Below, piece by piece: positions 42,779 through 50,665 of a stretch of DNA of 64,000 nucleotides. A program made the translations under genes and the position numbers. This DNA comes from Nocardia transvalensis. Its GTDB lineage: Bacteria > Actinomycetota > Actinomycetes > Mycobacteriales > Mycobacteriaceae. Every line of letters begins with the position of its first letter. Within the stretch, counting starts at the first letter, position 1. The notes below the pieces were generated by a model that searched no databases, was not told the DNA's origin, and saw only the letters and a list, made by a program, of their open reading frames with translations. Location: NCBI RefSeq assembly GCF_015477765.1, contig NZ_JADLQQ010000018.1:49690-113689 (forward strand), in the 5' to 3' direction.

Positions 42779-43671
42779 GTACGAAGGTCGGATTCCTGGG
42801 ACTCGGCCATATGGGTGGGCCGATGGCCGCCAACCTGGTCAAGGCGGGCTACGAGGTGCTCGCCTTCGACCCGGTTCCCGCCGCGCAGGAGCAGGCCCGC
42901 GCCGACGGCGCCACGGTTCTCGACACGGCCGCGGCGGCCGCCGCCGAGGCGGAGATCGTGATCACCATGTTGCCCAACGGCCGCATCGTGCTCGACGTCT
43001 ACCGCGAGATCCTCGACGCCGCCAAACCCGGCACCCTGTTCGTCGACTGCTCCACCATCGACGTCGCCGACGCCAAGGAGGCCGCGAAACTGGCTGTCGC
43101 AGCGGGACATCGGGCCCTGGACGCTCCCGTCTCCGGCGGCGTGGCCGGTGCGGCGGCGGGCACGCTCACCTTCATGGTCGGCGGTGCGGCCGACGATTTC
43201 GCCGCCGCGCTGCCGCTGCTGGAGGTGATGGGCGGCAAGATCGTGCACTGCGGTGGGGCCGGTGTCGGCCAGGCCGCCAAGATCTGCAACAACATGATGC
43301 TGGGCATCTCCATGATCGGCCTGTCCGAGGCGATCGTGCTCGGGGAGAAGCTGGGGCTGACCCACGACAAGTTCTTCGACGTCGTATCCACCGCCTCCGG
43401 CCAGTGCTGGGCGCTGACCTCCTACTGTCCGGTGCCGGGTCCGGTTCCGACCAGCCCGGCCAACAACGACTACCGGCCCGGATTCGCCACCGCCCTGATG
43501 ACCAAGGACCTGGGCCTGGCGGCGACCGCCCTGCGCGATAACGGCGTCGACGGCAAGATCGGCCTGCTCGCCGCCGAGATCTACAACCGCTTCAACCAGA
43601 CCGAGGCCGGTAAGGACTTCTCGGCTATCGTGACCGACATCCGTCAGCGATCGGGAGAGGACGAGTTGTGA
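42775..43671 (+). CDS. mmsB: 3-hydroxyisobutyrate dehydrogenase
   Basis: A 298-residue NAD-dependent beta-hydroxyacid dehydrogenase. The N-terminal GFLGLGHMGGPMAANLVKAGY binds NAD, DAPVSGGVAGAAAGTLTFMVGG binds substrate, and KICNNMMLGISM carries the catalytic Lys. The C-terminal NNDYRPGFATALMTKDLGLA is characteristic of the 3-hydroxyisobutyrate group. It forms methylmalonate semialdehyde, the substrate of MmsA at the head of the operon. Confidence 0.94.
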   Translation: MSTKVGFLGLGHMGGPMAANLVKAGYEVLAFDPVPAAQEQARADGATVLDTAAAAAAEAEIVITMLPNGRIVLDVYREILDAAKPGTLFVDCSTIDVADAKEAAKLAVAAGHRALDAPVSGGVAGAAAGTLTFMVGGAADDFAAALPLLEVMGGKIVHCGGAGVGQAAKICNNMMLGISMIGLSEAIVLGEKLGLTHDKFFDVVSTASGQCWALTSYCPVPGPVPTSPANNDYRPGFATALMTKDLGLAATALRDNGVDGKIGLLAAEIYNRFNQTEAGKDFSAIVTDIRQRSGEDEL

Positions 43672-44444
43672 CCCAGTTCGAGACCATTCTGCTGGAGCGT
43701 AAGGGGCGCGTCGCCCTCATCACGCTGAATCGGCCGAAGGCGCTGAACGCGCTGAACTCGCAGGTTCTCACCGATATCACCGCCGCCCTGGACGAACTCG
43801 AGGCCGACGAGGGCATCGGCGCGGTCGTGCTCACCGGCTCGGAGAAGGCCTTCGCCGCCGGCGCCGACATCAAGGAGATGCAGGCCAAGTCCTATATGGA
43901 CATGTTCCTGACCGACCATTTCGCCGGCTGGGATCGGCTCGGCGCCTTCCGCAAGCCGATCATCGCCGCGGTCGCCGGTTACGCGCTGGGTGGCGGCTGC
44001 GAGCTGGCGATGATGTGCGACATCCTCATCGCCGCCGATACCGCCAAATTCGGACAGCCCGAGATCAAGCTCGGCGTCATTCCCGGCATGGGTGGCTCAC
44101 AGCGCCTCACCCGGGCCGTCGGCAAGGCCAAGGCGATGGATCTCATCCTGACCGGCCGCAATATGGACGCCGAGGAGGCCGAGCGCGCCGGGCTGGTGGC
44201 TCGCGTGGTCCCGGCCGCCGACCTGGTGTCGACCGCCCTCGAGGTGGCCGAGACCATCGCCGGAATGTCGTTGCCCGCGGTGATGATCGCCAAGGAGGCG
44301 GTGAACCGCTCCTACGAGACCACGCTGTCGGAGGGCCTGCGCTTCGAGCGGCGCGTATTCCATTCGCTGTTCGCCACCGAGGATCAGACCGAAGGCATGA
44401 CCGCCTTCATCGAGAAGCGCCCGGCCGAGTTCACCAACCGTTGA
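43668..44444 (+). CDS. echA: Enoyl-CoA hydratase
   Basis: A 258-residue crotonase. LNRPKALNALNSQVLTDI, the oxyanion-hole segments EKAFAAGADIKEM and VAGYALGGGCELAMMCDI, and the catalytic Glu in GQPEIKLGVIPGMGGSQRL are complete. It starts at GTG 43668 inside the mmsB stop. In this operon it should hydrate methacrylyl-CoA; the general echA symbol reflects fold, not a proven substrate. It is convergent with the next gene. Confidence 0.92.
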   Translation: MTQFETILLERKGRVALITLNRPKALNALNSQVLTDITAALDELEADEGIGAVVLTGSEKAFAAGADIKEMQAKSYMDMFLTDHFAGWDRLGAFRKPIIAAVAGYALGGGCELAMMCDILIAADTAKFGQPEIKLGVIPGMGGSQRLTRAVGKAKAMDLILTGRNMDAEEAERAGLVARVVPAADLVSTALEVAETIAGMSLPAVMIAKEAVNRSYETTLSEGLRFERRVFHSLFATEDQTEGMTAFIEKRPAEFTNR

Positions 44445-44448
44445 CGAA

Positions 44449-45519
44449 TCACTTGCGCGGCAACTGATTCGGCGGGGTCCCGGCCACTTCCATGGGCGTG
44501 GCCGGGTCGCCGCCGTGGGTGGTCGGTTGCGTGGTGTTCCGGTCGGCCACCAGCAGACCGGCCACGGTGGCGCCCAGCGACGCCGTCACGGCCAGCGCGG
44601 CGACCAGCTTGCGCCGTGACACCGGGGGCGCGCCGGCCGGGCGCGGCGTCGGCGCGGATCCGAACCGCACCCCGCGGACCCGCCGGGCCGAGGGCAGCTG
44701 CGTCGCCATCAATACCGCGCCGCGGGCCGAGACGAATTCCGGTTCCGGATCGTAGATATGCGGCAAATCCAGCAATTGCGAGAGGGTTTCGCGAATACCG
44801 GGGTTGCGGGTGCAGCCGCCCAGTAGCGCCAGCGTCTGCGGCGCGACACCGGTCTCCTCGATCATCTGTCGCACATACGACACCGAATGGTGAATCCCCG
44901 CGGCCACCAGATCGTCGAAATCGCTGCGGGTCAATACCATTCGCAACCCGGTCAGGGGATCGCTCGCGGTCAGGACGGGTGCGGTCGTCAGCGCCTCCTT
45001 GTAGGCGCGGCTGGTCGGCTTGTCGATATTCACCCCGCCGTGAGCCAGCCGCCAGCGCAGCAGTGCGTCGTGTCCGTCGCCCCCGAGCACCGTGCTGCGC
45101 CGGGTGGCCAGGATGGCGTCGGTGGTGCAGTCGGCCTCGGTGATGGTCAGTCCGGAGGAGCCCAGATCGTAGAGCACCACCGCGCCCTCGTCCGGCAGCT
45201 GGCCGCTGAACCGCAGATACCGCAGCTGGGCCACCGGCTCGTCGACGATGGTGAGGCGGCTGCGGCCCGCCGCGGCCCGGATGGCGTCGGCGTGCAGGGA
45301 GCAACGGCAGGTGACGGCGATGCCGGTGATGAATTCATCGCGGCGGGCCGCCGCCTCGCGCATCAGGTGAATGGCCTGGAAAACGGGCTCCTCGACCCCG
45401 CCGCCGGCCCGGCGGGGGACGGTGCAGCGGTCGATCGGGGGCAGATGTGGCTGGTCGGAGTGCGTCAGCATGGCGCGCGCACCCCCAGCGCCCGCTGATA
45501 CCCCCAGGACCAGCACCAT
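44449..45519 (-). CDS. Hsp70/actin-fold membrane protein of unknown function
   Basis: A 356-residue protein. The actin-like ATPase fold is suggested by VLVLGVSAGAGGARAML at the start, IVDEPVAQLRYL, AVVLYDLGSSGLTITEAD (the phosphate 2 loop) and ALLGGCTRNPGIRETLSQLLDLP (the adenosine loop). A single membrane helix at about 305-325 (LVAALAVTASLGATVAGLLVA) places the ATPase domain inside and a 30-residue Thr/Pro-rich tail outside. No J-protein or GrpE is nearby. Related anchored Hsp70-like proteins exist in Mycobacteriales with no settled function. Confidence 0.7.
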   Translation of the reverse strand: MVLVLGVSAGAGGARAMLTHSDQPHLPPIDRCTVPRRAGGGVEEPVFQAIHLMREAAARRDEFITGIAVTCRCSLHADAIRAAAGRSRLTIVDEPVAQLRYLRFSGQLPDEGAVVLYDLGSSGLTITEADCTTDAILATRRSTVLGGDGHDALLRWRLAHGGVNIDKPTSRAYKEALTTAPVLTASDPLTGLRMVLTRSDFDDLVAAGIHHSVSYVRQMIEETGVAPQTLALLGGCTRNPGIRETLSQLLDLPHIYDPEPEFVSARGAVLMATQLPSARRVRGVRFGSAPTPRPAGAPPVSRRKLVAALAVTASLGATVAGLLVADRNTTQPTTHGGDPATPMEVAGTPPNQLPRK

Positions 45520-45601
45520 GGGTCAATGGTGAACCTTTTGTGGCGGGATGGGAAGACAGCACGGCGGTAATGTCGCTGGCCGGATGCTGAAAGGTTATGG
45601 G

Positions 45602-46138
45602 TCAGGCCCAGCGCGTCGGCGTGTCACCGGTGTCGAAGTCGCCGGCCGCCCGCCGGAACTCCGCCAGGAGCTGCAGCAGCAGTTGGAGCCGATCCGGCGG
45701 GAGTCCGGGCCGGGCGAAGACCTTCTCGTTCAGTTCCCGGGTGGCCTGGGCGACCAGTTCGCGCCCGGCGTCGGTGATCTCGATCAAGGTTGCTCGTCGA
45801 TCGCTGGGATGTGGAACGCGTTTGACCAGCTGCGCTGCCTCGAGCCGGTCGACGGTATTGGTGACACTCGTCGGGTGAACCTGCAGGCGGGCGCTGGCCA
45901 TCGCCATCGGCAGCGCACCCGTCTTACTGAAACTCAGCAGCGCCAGCAATTCGTACCGGGAGAACGTCAACCCCGAGGGCCGCAGCGCCTCGTCCACCCG
46001 CGCCATCACGATCTGCTGCGCCCGTACCAGCGAGGTGACCGCCGCCATCCCGTCCGCGACATCCCCCCACCCGTGAGCGGTCCACTGCCGGTGGGCCTCC
46101 TCGATGGGATCCAGGGGAAGCGGACGGGGTATTGCCAT
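45602..46138 (-). CDS. MarR family transcriptional regulator
   Basis: A 178-residue regulator. LTFSRYELLALLSFSKTGALPMAMASARLQVHPTSVTNTVDRLEAAQLVKRVPHPSDRRATLIEITDAG gives a complete MarR winged helix, with the DRRA wing motif. The N-terminal part (EEAHRQWTAHGWG) is typical of actinobacterial members that lie near acyl-CoA genes. It is the nearest regulator to the valine operon, but on the other side of the Hsp70-like gene, so no target is clear. Confidence 0.87.
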   Translation of the reverse strand: MAIPRPLPLDPIEEAHRQWTAHGWGDVADGMAAVTSLVRAQQIVMARVDEALRPSGLTFSRYELLALLSFSKTGALPMAMASARLQVHPTSVTNTVDRLEAAQLVKRVPHPSDRRATLIEITDAGRELVAQATRELNEKVFARPGLPPDRLQLLLQLLAEFRRAAGDFDTGDTPTRWA

Positions 46139-46265
46139 ACGCCGAGTGTATTTCGTATTAACCCGAAATTTCCGACCCGGGCCCCATCCGAGCCGTCCCC
46201 CTTCCGATCATGCTGACGACAACCCTCGGCAGATCGGCCGCTCCCCGCAACCATGGACATCACCA

Positions 46266-46336
46266 GCGGGCGTGCCTGAGTGGCTAGGGAGCGGTCTGCA
46301 AAACCGTACACGCGGGTTCGAATCCCGCCGCTCGCT
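46266..46336 (+). tRNA. tRNA-Cys (GCA)
   Basis: A complete 71-base cloverleaf. The acceptor stem GCGGGCG/CGCTCGC pairs along all 7 positions with one G-U, and the D stem starts CCT and ends AGG. The anticodon stem GCGGT/ACCGT encloses the loop CTGCAAA with anticodon GCA, and the T arm is GCGGG-TTCGAAT-CCCGC. The discriminator is T; CCA is not encoded. A long hairpin follows 33 bases downstream. Confidence 0.95.
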
Positions 46337-46369
46337 CTGTGTTTGTTGGCGCCGCCTTCGGCGTCGCGG

Positions 46370-46464
46370 GTTTGCGGCGCCCTGGTGGCTCGTCTTTCGA
46401 GGGCCGCTGCTTGCTCCTTCGTCGCGTACGCAGCGACCCTCGAAAGACGAGCCGCGCCGCAAAC
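46370..46464. repeat. Long imperfect hairpin downstream of tRNA-Cys
   Basis: The outer arms (46370-46380 and 46454-46464) match perfectly over 11 bases. After a 6-base bulge, the inner arms 46387-46410 and 46430-46453 pair at 23 of 24 positions around a 19-base loop. Total pairing is about 34 bases. There is no T run, so it is not a standard intrinsic terminator; it resembles a mobile palindromic element or a processed RNA structure. Confidence 0.85.
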
Positions 46465-46496
46465 CGTGCGGGGTGACGTCGGTGCGGGTGGCCTCT

Positions 46497-46526
46497 TGTC
46501 ATTCCGGCATGCTTCTGGCCGGAATC
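46497..46526. repeat. Dispersed palindrome TTGTCATTCCGGCATG
   Basis: ATTCCGG (46501-46507) and CCGGAAT (46519-46525) pair around an 11-base loop that ends on the stop codon of the phosphoesterase gene. The same core is found at 22963-22990 and in related form at 3043-3059. Confidence 0.6.
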
Positions 46527-47946
46527 AGGACAGGCCCGAAAGGTCGCGTAGCACAACGTGGTTGCGGTCGGTGTGGGTGCCCAGGGTGTATTCCGGGAGG
46601 AGGCCGAAGTATTCGGCTCGGGTGCGGGTGCTCCAGCGGCGGGAGTTGGGGGTTCGGGTTTTGTAGAAGGTGGCCATGTAGCCGCCCTCGTAGAGGCGGA
46701 GCAGGGTGTAGCCGCCGGGGTATTCCTTGACGGCGGCGACTTCCAGGAATTCCACGGACAGGGGGATGTCGGGGCGGGTGCGGCGGTTGCGGTGGGTGTG
46801 GCCGCTGTGATGTAGGAAGACGCCGGGGGTGGATTGGTACAGCGACTGCAGTTGGTTGGCGTCGGTGCGGTTCAAGACGAAAGTCGGTCCGGCGATATTG
46901 GATACGGCCGAATCGAAGGTGATCGGGTGATGGCCGAACACCAGGGTCGGGCGGTCGGGGTCGGCGGTCAGGAGCTGTCGCAGGTGGTCGAACTGGTCCC
47001 GGTCGATGGATCCACCGACGGCATCTAGTTCGGTGGTGTCCAGGCCCAGCAATCGCAGGCCGCCGACGCGGTGCTCGGTCAGTGCTCCTCGGGGGATGAA
47101 GGATTCGCCCCAGCAATCATGGTGGTCGGCGTCGGCGACGGTCGGGCAGCTTGCATACTCCGCGCCGACGTGCGGGCGATCGTGATTGCCACGGGCGGCG
47201 AACCAGTCCCGGCCCGCCGCGCCCCAGGAATCCAAATGCCTTCGCACACCTTCGGATTGGTCAGGGGTGGCCTCGGCGGTCAGGTCACCGGCGAGGATCA
47301 GATGGTCCGCGCCGCGGTCCGGGCGGCGTAGATCGTCCAGCAGCGCCTCGAGCATGAGCTCCGGATACGGCGGCAACCCCGGCTCCTGTCGCACACCGGG
47401 CGGCAGCCCGGCCGCGATCAGTCCGCTCACCTCCTCCCCGAAATGCACGTCGTTGCCCAGGGCGAGCGTGCGCAGCAGGCGGCCCGGCGGGGGTGTCAGG
47501 GTCGTGAATGTGCCGACACATTCCGGCGATCCGGGCATTCTGGTCGCCCAATTCAATGCCGGAACGGCCCGGACGCCGTCCGACCACGCCTCGAAACGGT
47601 AGGTGCGCCCGGGTTCGAGGCCACCCACCTCGGCATAGTGGAACGGCGTGCGCTCGGTCTCGGAAGCGAAGACCACCTGCGCCGGGGCAGGCGAATCCGC
47701 CGGGGCCAGATGAACTTCCGTACCCGCCTCCACCGGCGCGAGATTCCCGGCCGCATCCGGTGCCAGCGTCGTCCAGGTGAACACGACCGAGGTGTCGGTG
47801 AGGCTGACCACCTCGAGATCCGTCGCGATCATCGAATGTGACTGTGCCCGAGCGGAACCGGCGGCTGCCATCGCCGAAAAAGGAACGGCGGCAGCGAGAC
47901 CCAGCACGCTCAACATTCGCCGCCGATTCGGTCCGCAGCAACTCAT
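46525..47946 (-). CDS. Tat-exported calcineurin-like metallophosphoesterase
   Basis: A 473-residue exported enzyme. The N-terminus has a Tat-like signal (NRRRMLSVLGLAAAVPFSAMAAAGSARA). A fibronectin-III-like purple acid phosphatase N-domain follows (about 40-140, LTDTSVVFTWTTL and GLEPGRTYRFEAW). The metallophosphoesterase domain shows GNDVHFGE, LILAGDLTAE, AARGNHDRPH, VFGHHPITF and HHSGHTHRNRR, which supply the two-metal centre. The first motif reads GNDVHFG instead of the usual GDxH, a mild deviation. The substrate is unknown. Confidence 0.88.
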   Translation of the reverse strand: MSCCGPNRRRMLSVLGLAAAVPFSAMAAAGSARAQSHSMIATDLEVVSLTDTSVVFTWTTLAPDAAGNLAPVEAGTEVHLAPADSPAPAQVVFASETERTPFHYAEVGGLEPGRTYRFEAWSDGVRAVPALNWATRMPGSPECVGTFTTLTPPPGRLLRTLALGNDVHFGEEVSGLIAAGLPPGVRQEPGLPPYPELMLEALLDDLRRPDRGADHLILAGDLTAEATPDQSEGVRRHLDSWGAAGRDWFAARGNHDRPHVGAEYASCPTVADADHHDCWGESFIPRGALTEHRVGGLRLLGLDTTELDAVGGSIDRDQFDHLRQLLTADPDRPTLVFGHHPITFDSAVSNIAGPTFVLNRTDANQLQSLYQSTPGVFLHHSGHTHRNRRTRPDIPLSVEFLEVAAVKEYPGGYTLLRLYEGGYMATFYKTRTPNSRRWSTRTRAEYFGLLPEYTLGTHTDRNHVVLRDLSGLS

Positions 47947-48038
47947 GAAACCCTCCCACGTTCCGGCCGCCCATGCCGCCTGTGCACCTTACGGCGGATC
48001 GACCGGAGTGGCGCACCGGGCACGGGCTGACCGAGTAG

Positions 48039-48057
48039 GTTGGTTAGCCAAACCTCA
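48039..48057. promoter_or_regulatory. DtxR/IdeR-type iron box
   Basis: GTTGGTTAGCCAAACCTCA matches the 19-base consensus TWAGGTWAGSCTWACCTWA at 15 positions. It lies 33-51 bases upstream of the ferric-iron binding lipoprotein gene, the expected place for iron repression of the operon. Confidence 0.75.
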
Positions 48058-48089
48058 GGCAGAGGATGTCCCGGCTCGAAAGGAGGGCC

Positions 48090-49112
48090 ATGACAACGGC
48101 CCGATGGAAACTGCTGACCGGTGCGCTGGCGGCACTCACCGTGCTCGCAGCCACCACTGCCTGCACGAACTCACCCGACGACGGCAACGAGATCCTCGTC
48201 TACAACGCCCAGCACGAGTCGCTGACCAAGGAGTGGGCCACCGCCTTCACCAAGGAGACCGGCATCAAGGTGACCTTGCGCAACGGCGGCGACACCGACC
48301 TGGCCAACCAGCTGGTGGCCGAGGGCAAGGCCTCGCCCGCCGACGTCTTCCTCACCGAGAACTCCCCGGCGATGGCGCTGGTCGAAGACGCGGACATGTT
48401 CGCCGATCTGGACCCCGCCACGCTGGCCCAGGTGCCCGAGCAGTACCGCCCGTCCACCGGTAAATGGACCGGCGTCGCCGCGCGCTCGACGGTGTTCGTC
48501 TACAACAAGGCCAAGGTGCCCGCCGATCGGCTGCCAGCCTCGCTGCTGGACCTGCAGCAGCCGCAGTGGAAGGGCCGCTGGACCGCCGGCACGTCCGGCG
48601 CCGACTTCCAGGCCATCGTCGCCGCCCTGCTCGAGCAGAAGGGCGAGGACGCCACCAGGGCGTGGCTGAAGGGCATGAAGGACAACGCCCCGGCCTCGCA
48701 GAACAACACCACCGCCATGAAGAATGTGAACAACGGCCAGTTCGACGGCGCGGTGATCTACCACTACTACTGGTACCGCGACCAGGCCGCCACCAAGGAG
48801 AACAGCGGCAACACCGCGCTGCACTACTTCAGGAACCAGGATCCGGGGGCCTTCGTCTCCGTCTCCGGAGGTGGCGTGCTGAAGTCGAGCAAGAAGCAGC
48901 AGCCCGCGCAGAAGTTCGTCCAATTCATCACCGGTAGGACCGGGCAGCAGGTACTGCGTGACGGCACCTCGATGGAGTATCCGGTCGTCGCCGACGTGCC
49001 CGCCAATCCGGCGCTGCCGCCGCTGGACAGCCTGCAGGCGCCGAACATCGACCCGAGCAGGCTCGAGGCGAAGAAGGTCCACCAGCTGATGACCGAAGCG
49101 GGTCTGCTGTAG
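48090..49112 (+). CDS. Ferric-iron ABC transporter substrate-binding lipoprotein (FbpA-like)
   Basis: A 340-residue binding protein of the ferric/periplasmic iron family (FbpA/FutA-like). The lipobox is TTAC at about residue 25. ILVYNAQHESLTKEWATAF begins the mature fold, GDTDLANQLVAEGKASPADVFLTENSPAM binds in the cleft, and VIYHYYWYRDQAATKEN contains the pair of Tyr typical of iron ligands. The ATG at 48090 follows AAAGGAGG. An iron box precedes it, and the permease gene starts 2 bases after its stop. Confidence 0.92.
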   Translation: MTTARWKLLTGALAALTVLAATTACTNSPDDGNEILVYNAQHESLTKEWATAFTKETGIKVTLRNGGDTDLANQLVAEGKASPADVFLTENSPAMALVEDADMFADLDPATLAQVPEQYRPSTGKWTGVAARSTVFVYNKAKVPADRLPASLLDLQQPQWKGRWTAGTSGADFQAIVAALLEQKGEDATRAWLKGMKDNAPASQNNTTAMKNVNNGQFDGAVIYHYYWYRDQAATKENSGNTALHYFRNQDPGAFVSVSGGGVLKSSKKQQPAQKFVQFITGRTGQQVLRDGTSMEYPVVADVPANPALPPLDSLQAPNIDPSRLEAKKVHQLMTEAGLL

Positions 49113-49114
49113 CC

Positions 49115-50665
49115 GTGGCGGCCGGGACGGCGGTGGCCTCCCGGGTCGGCCGACCCGGACGCGCGGTCACGGGTGTCGCGCTGCTGTTGGTGGCGGCGAC
49201 GTTCGTGCCGCTGGGTTACATCGTGTCCGCCCTGTTCTCCACCGGCCTGCACGAGGCCGCCCAGCTGGTCTTCCGGCCGCGGGTGGGCGAACTGCTGCGC
49301 AACACGTCCGCCCTGGTGGCGTTCACGGTGCCGATCTGTGTGGTGCTCGGTGTCGGGCTGGCCTGGATCGTGGAGCGCACCGACGTGCCCGGCGCGAGCT
49401 GGTGGGGGCCGGTGCTGGCGGCGCCGCTCGCGGTCCCGGCCTTCGTGAACAGCTACGGCTGGGTCAGCGTCTTCCCCACGCTGCACGGGTTGCGGGCGGG
49501 CGTGCTGATCACCAGCATGTCGTATTTTCCGCTGGTGTATCTCCCGGCCGCGGCCACGCTGCGCCGGCTGGATCCGGCGGTGGAGGAGTCGGCACGGGCC
49601 CTGGGTTCGGGTCCGGTGGTGGTCTTCGCGCGAATTGTCCTGCCGCAGTTGCGGTTGGCAATTCTGGGTGGGGCGCTGCTCATCGCCCTGCACCTGCTCG
49701 CGGAATACGGTGCCTTCGTGATGGTGCGCTTCGACACCTTCACCACCGCCATTTTCGAGCAGTACCAATCGAGCTTCGCCGGTGCGGCGGGCAGCATGCT
49801 GGCCGGGGTCCTGGTGCTGTGCTGTCTGGTGCTGCTGGGTGCGGAGGCCGCGGTGCGGGGCCGTGCCCGCTACGCCCGTGTGGGCGGCGGTGCGCCGCGC
49901 TCGGTGACTCCGGTTCGGTTGGGGCGCACTGCGATTCCGGTCCTCGCGGTACTGGTTACGGTGATCGTGGCCGCGCTCGGCGTGCCGCTGTGGACTGTCC
50001 TGCGCTGGCTGCGAATCGGCGGCACGCAGGTATGGGATGCGAGTGATATCGCGCAATCGCTAGGGCAGACAGTGGCTTTGGCGGCTGCCGCCGCGGCGAT
50101 CACCACCCTGTGTGCCTTCCCGGTGGCCTGGATCGCGGTGCGGTCCGCATCGCGGTTCGCGCGAGTCATCGAGGGCTGCAACTACATCACCAGTTCGCTG
50201 CCCGGCATCGTGATCGCCTTGGCAATGGTCACCGTGACCATCCATCACCTACCGGAGCTCTATCAGACCGCGGCCATGGTGCTGGCCGCATACACGCTGA
50301 TGTTCCTGCCGCGAGCGCTGGTGAGCGTGCGCGCCGGATTGGCGCAGGTGCCGGTCGGGTTGGAAGAGGTGTCGCGGGCGCTGGGAAAATCGGGCGCCAC
50401 CACGTTCATCCGGGTGACCCTGCGGTTGACCGCACCCGCGGCTGCGGCGGCCGCGGCCCTGGTCTTCGTGGCCGTGGCCACCGAGCTGACGGCGACGCTG
50501 TTGTTGGCCCCCAATGGAACCCGCACCCTGGCCATGCGGTTCTGGTCGCTGTCGGGCGAATTGGACTATGCGGCCGCCGCGCCCTATGCCCTGATCATGA
50601 TCGTCGTGGCGATCCCGGTGACGTATCTGCTGTTCACTCAGTCCAGGAAGGCGGCCGGGCTGTGA
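49115..50665 (+). CDS. Ferric-iron ABC transporter permease (FbpB-like)
   Basis: A 516-residue fused permease with two homologous six-helix halves. Each half has the EAA loop that contacts the ATPase: EESARALGSGPVVVFARIVLPQL in the first and EEVSRALGKSGATTFIRVTLRL in the second. That double arrangement is diagnostic of the FbpB/SfuB type. GTG 49115 is the start. The stop overlaps the ATPase GTG. Confidence 0.92.
   Translation: MAAGTAVASRVGRPGRAVTGVALLLVAATFVPLGYIVSALFSTGLHEAAQLVFRPRVGELLRNTSALVAFTVPICVVLGVGLAWIVERTDVPGASWWGPVLAAPLAVPAFVNSYGWVSVFPTLHGLRAGVLITSMSYFPLVYLPAAATLRRLDPAVEESARALGSGPVVVFARIVLPQLRLAILGGALLIALHLLAEYGAFVMVRFDTFTTAIFEQYQSSFAGAAGSMLAGVLVLCCLVLLGAEAAVRGRARYARVGGGAPRSVTPVRLGRTAIPVLAVLVTVIVAALGVPLWTVLRWLRIGGTQVWDASDIAQSLGQTVALAAAAAAITTLCAFPVAWIAVRSASRFARVIEGCNYITSSLPGIVIALAMVTVTIHHLPELYQTAAMVLAAYTLMFLPRALVSVRAGLAQVPVGLEEVSRALGKSGATTFIRVTLRLTAPAAAAAAALVFVAVATELTATLLLAPNGTRTLAMRFWSLSGELDYAAAAPYALIMIVVAIPVTYLLFTQSRKAAGL

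Noticed and set aside
46370..46464. The long hairpin as the terminator of the phosphoesterase gene
   Set aside because: There is no T run on either strand, and the smaller hairpin at 46501-46525 is nearer to that stop.
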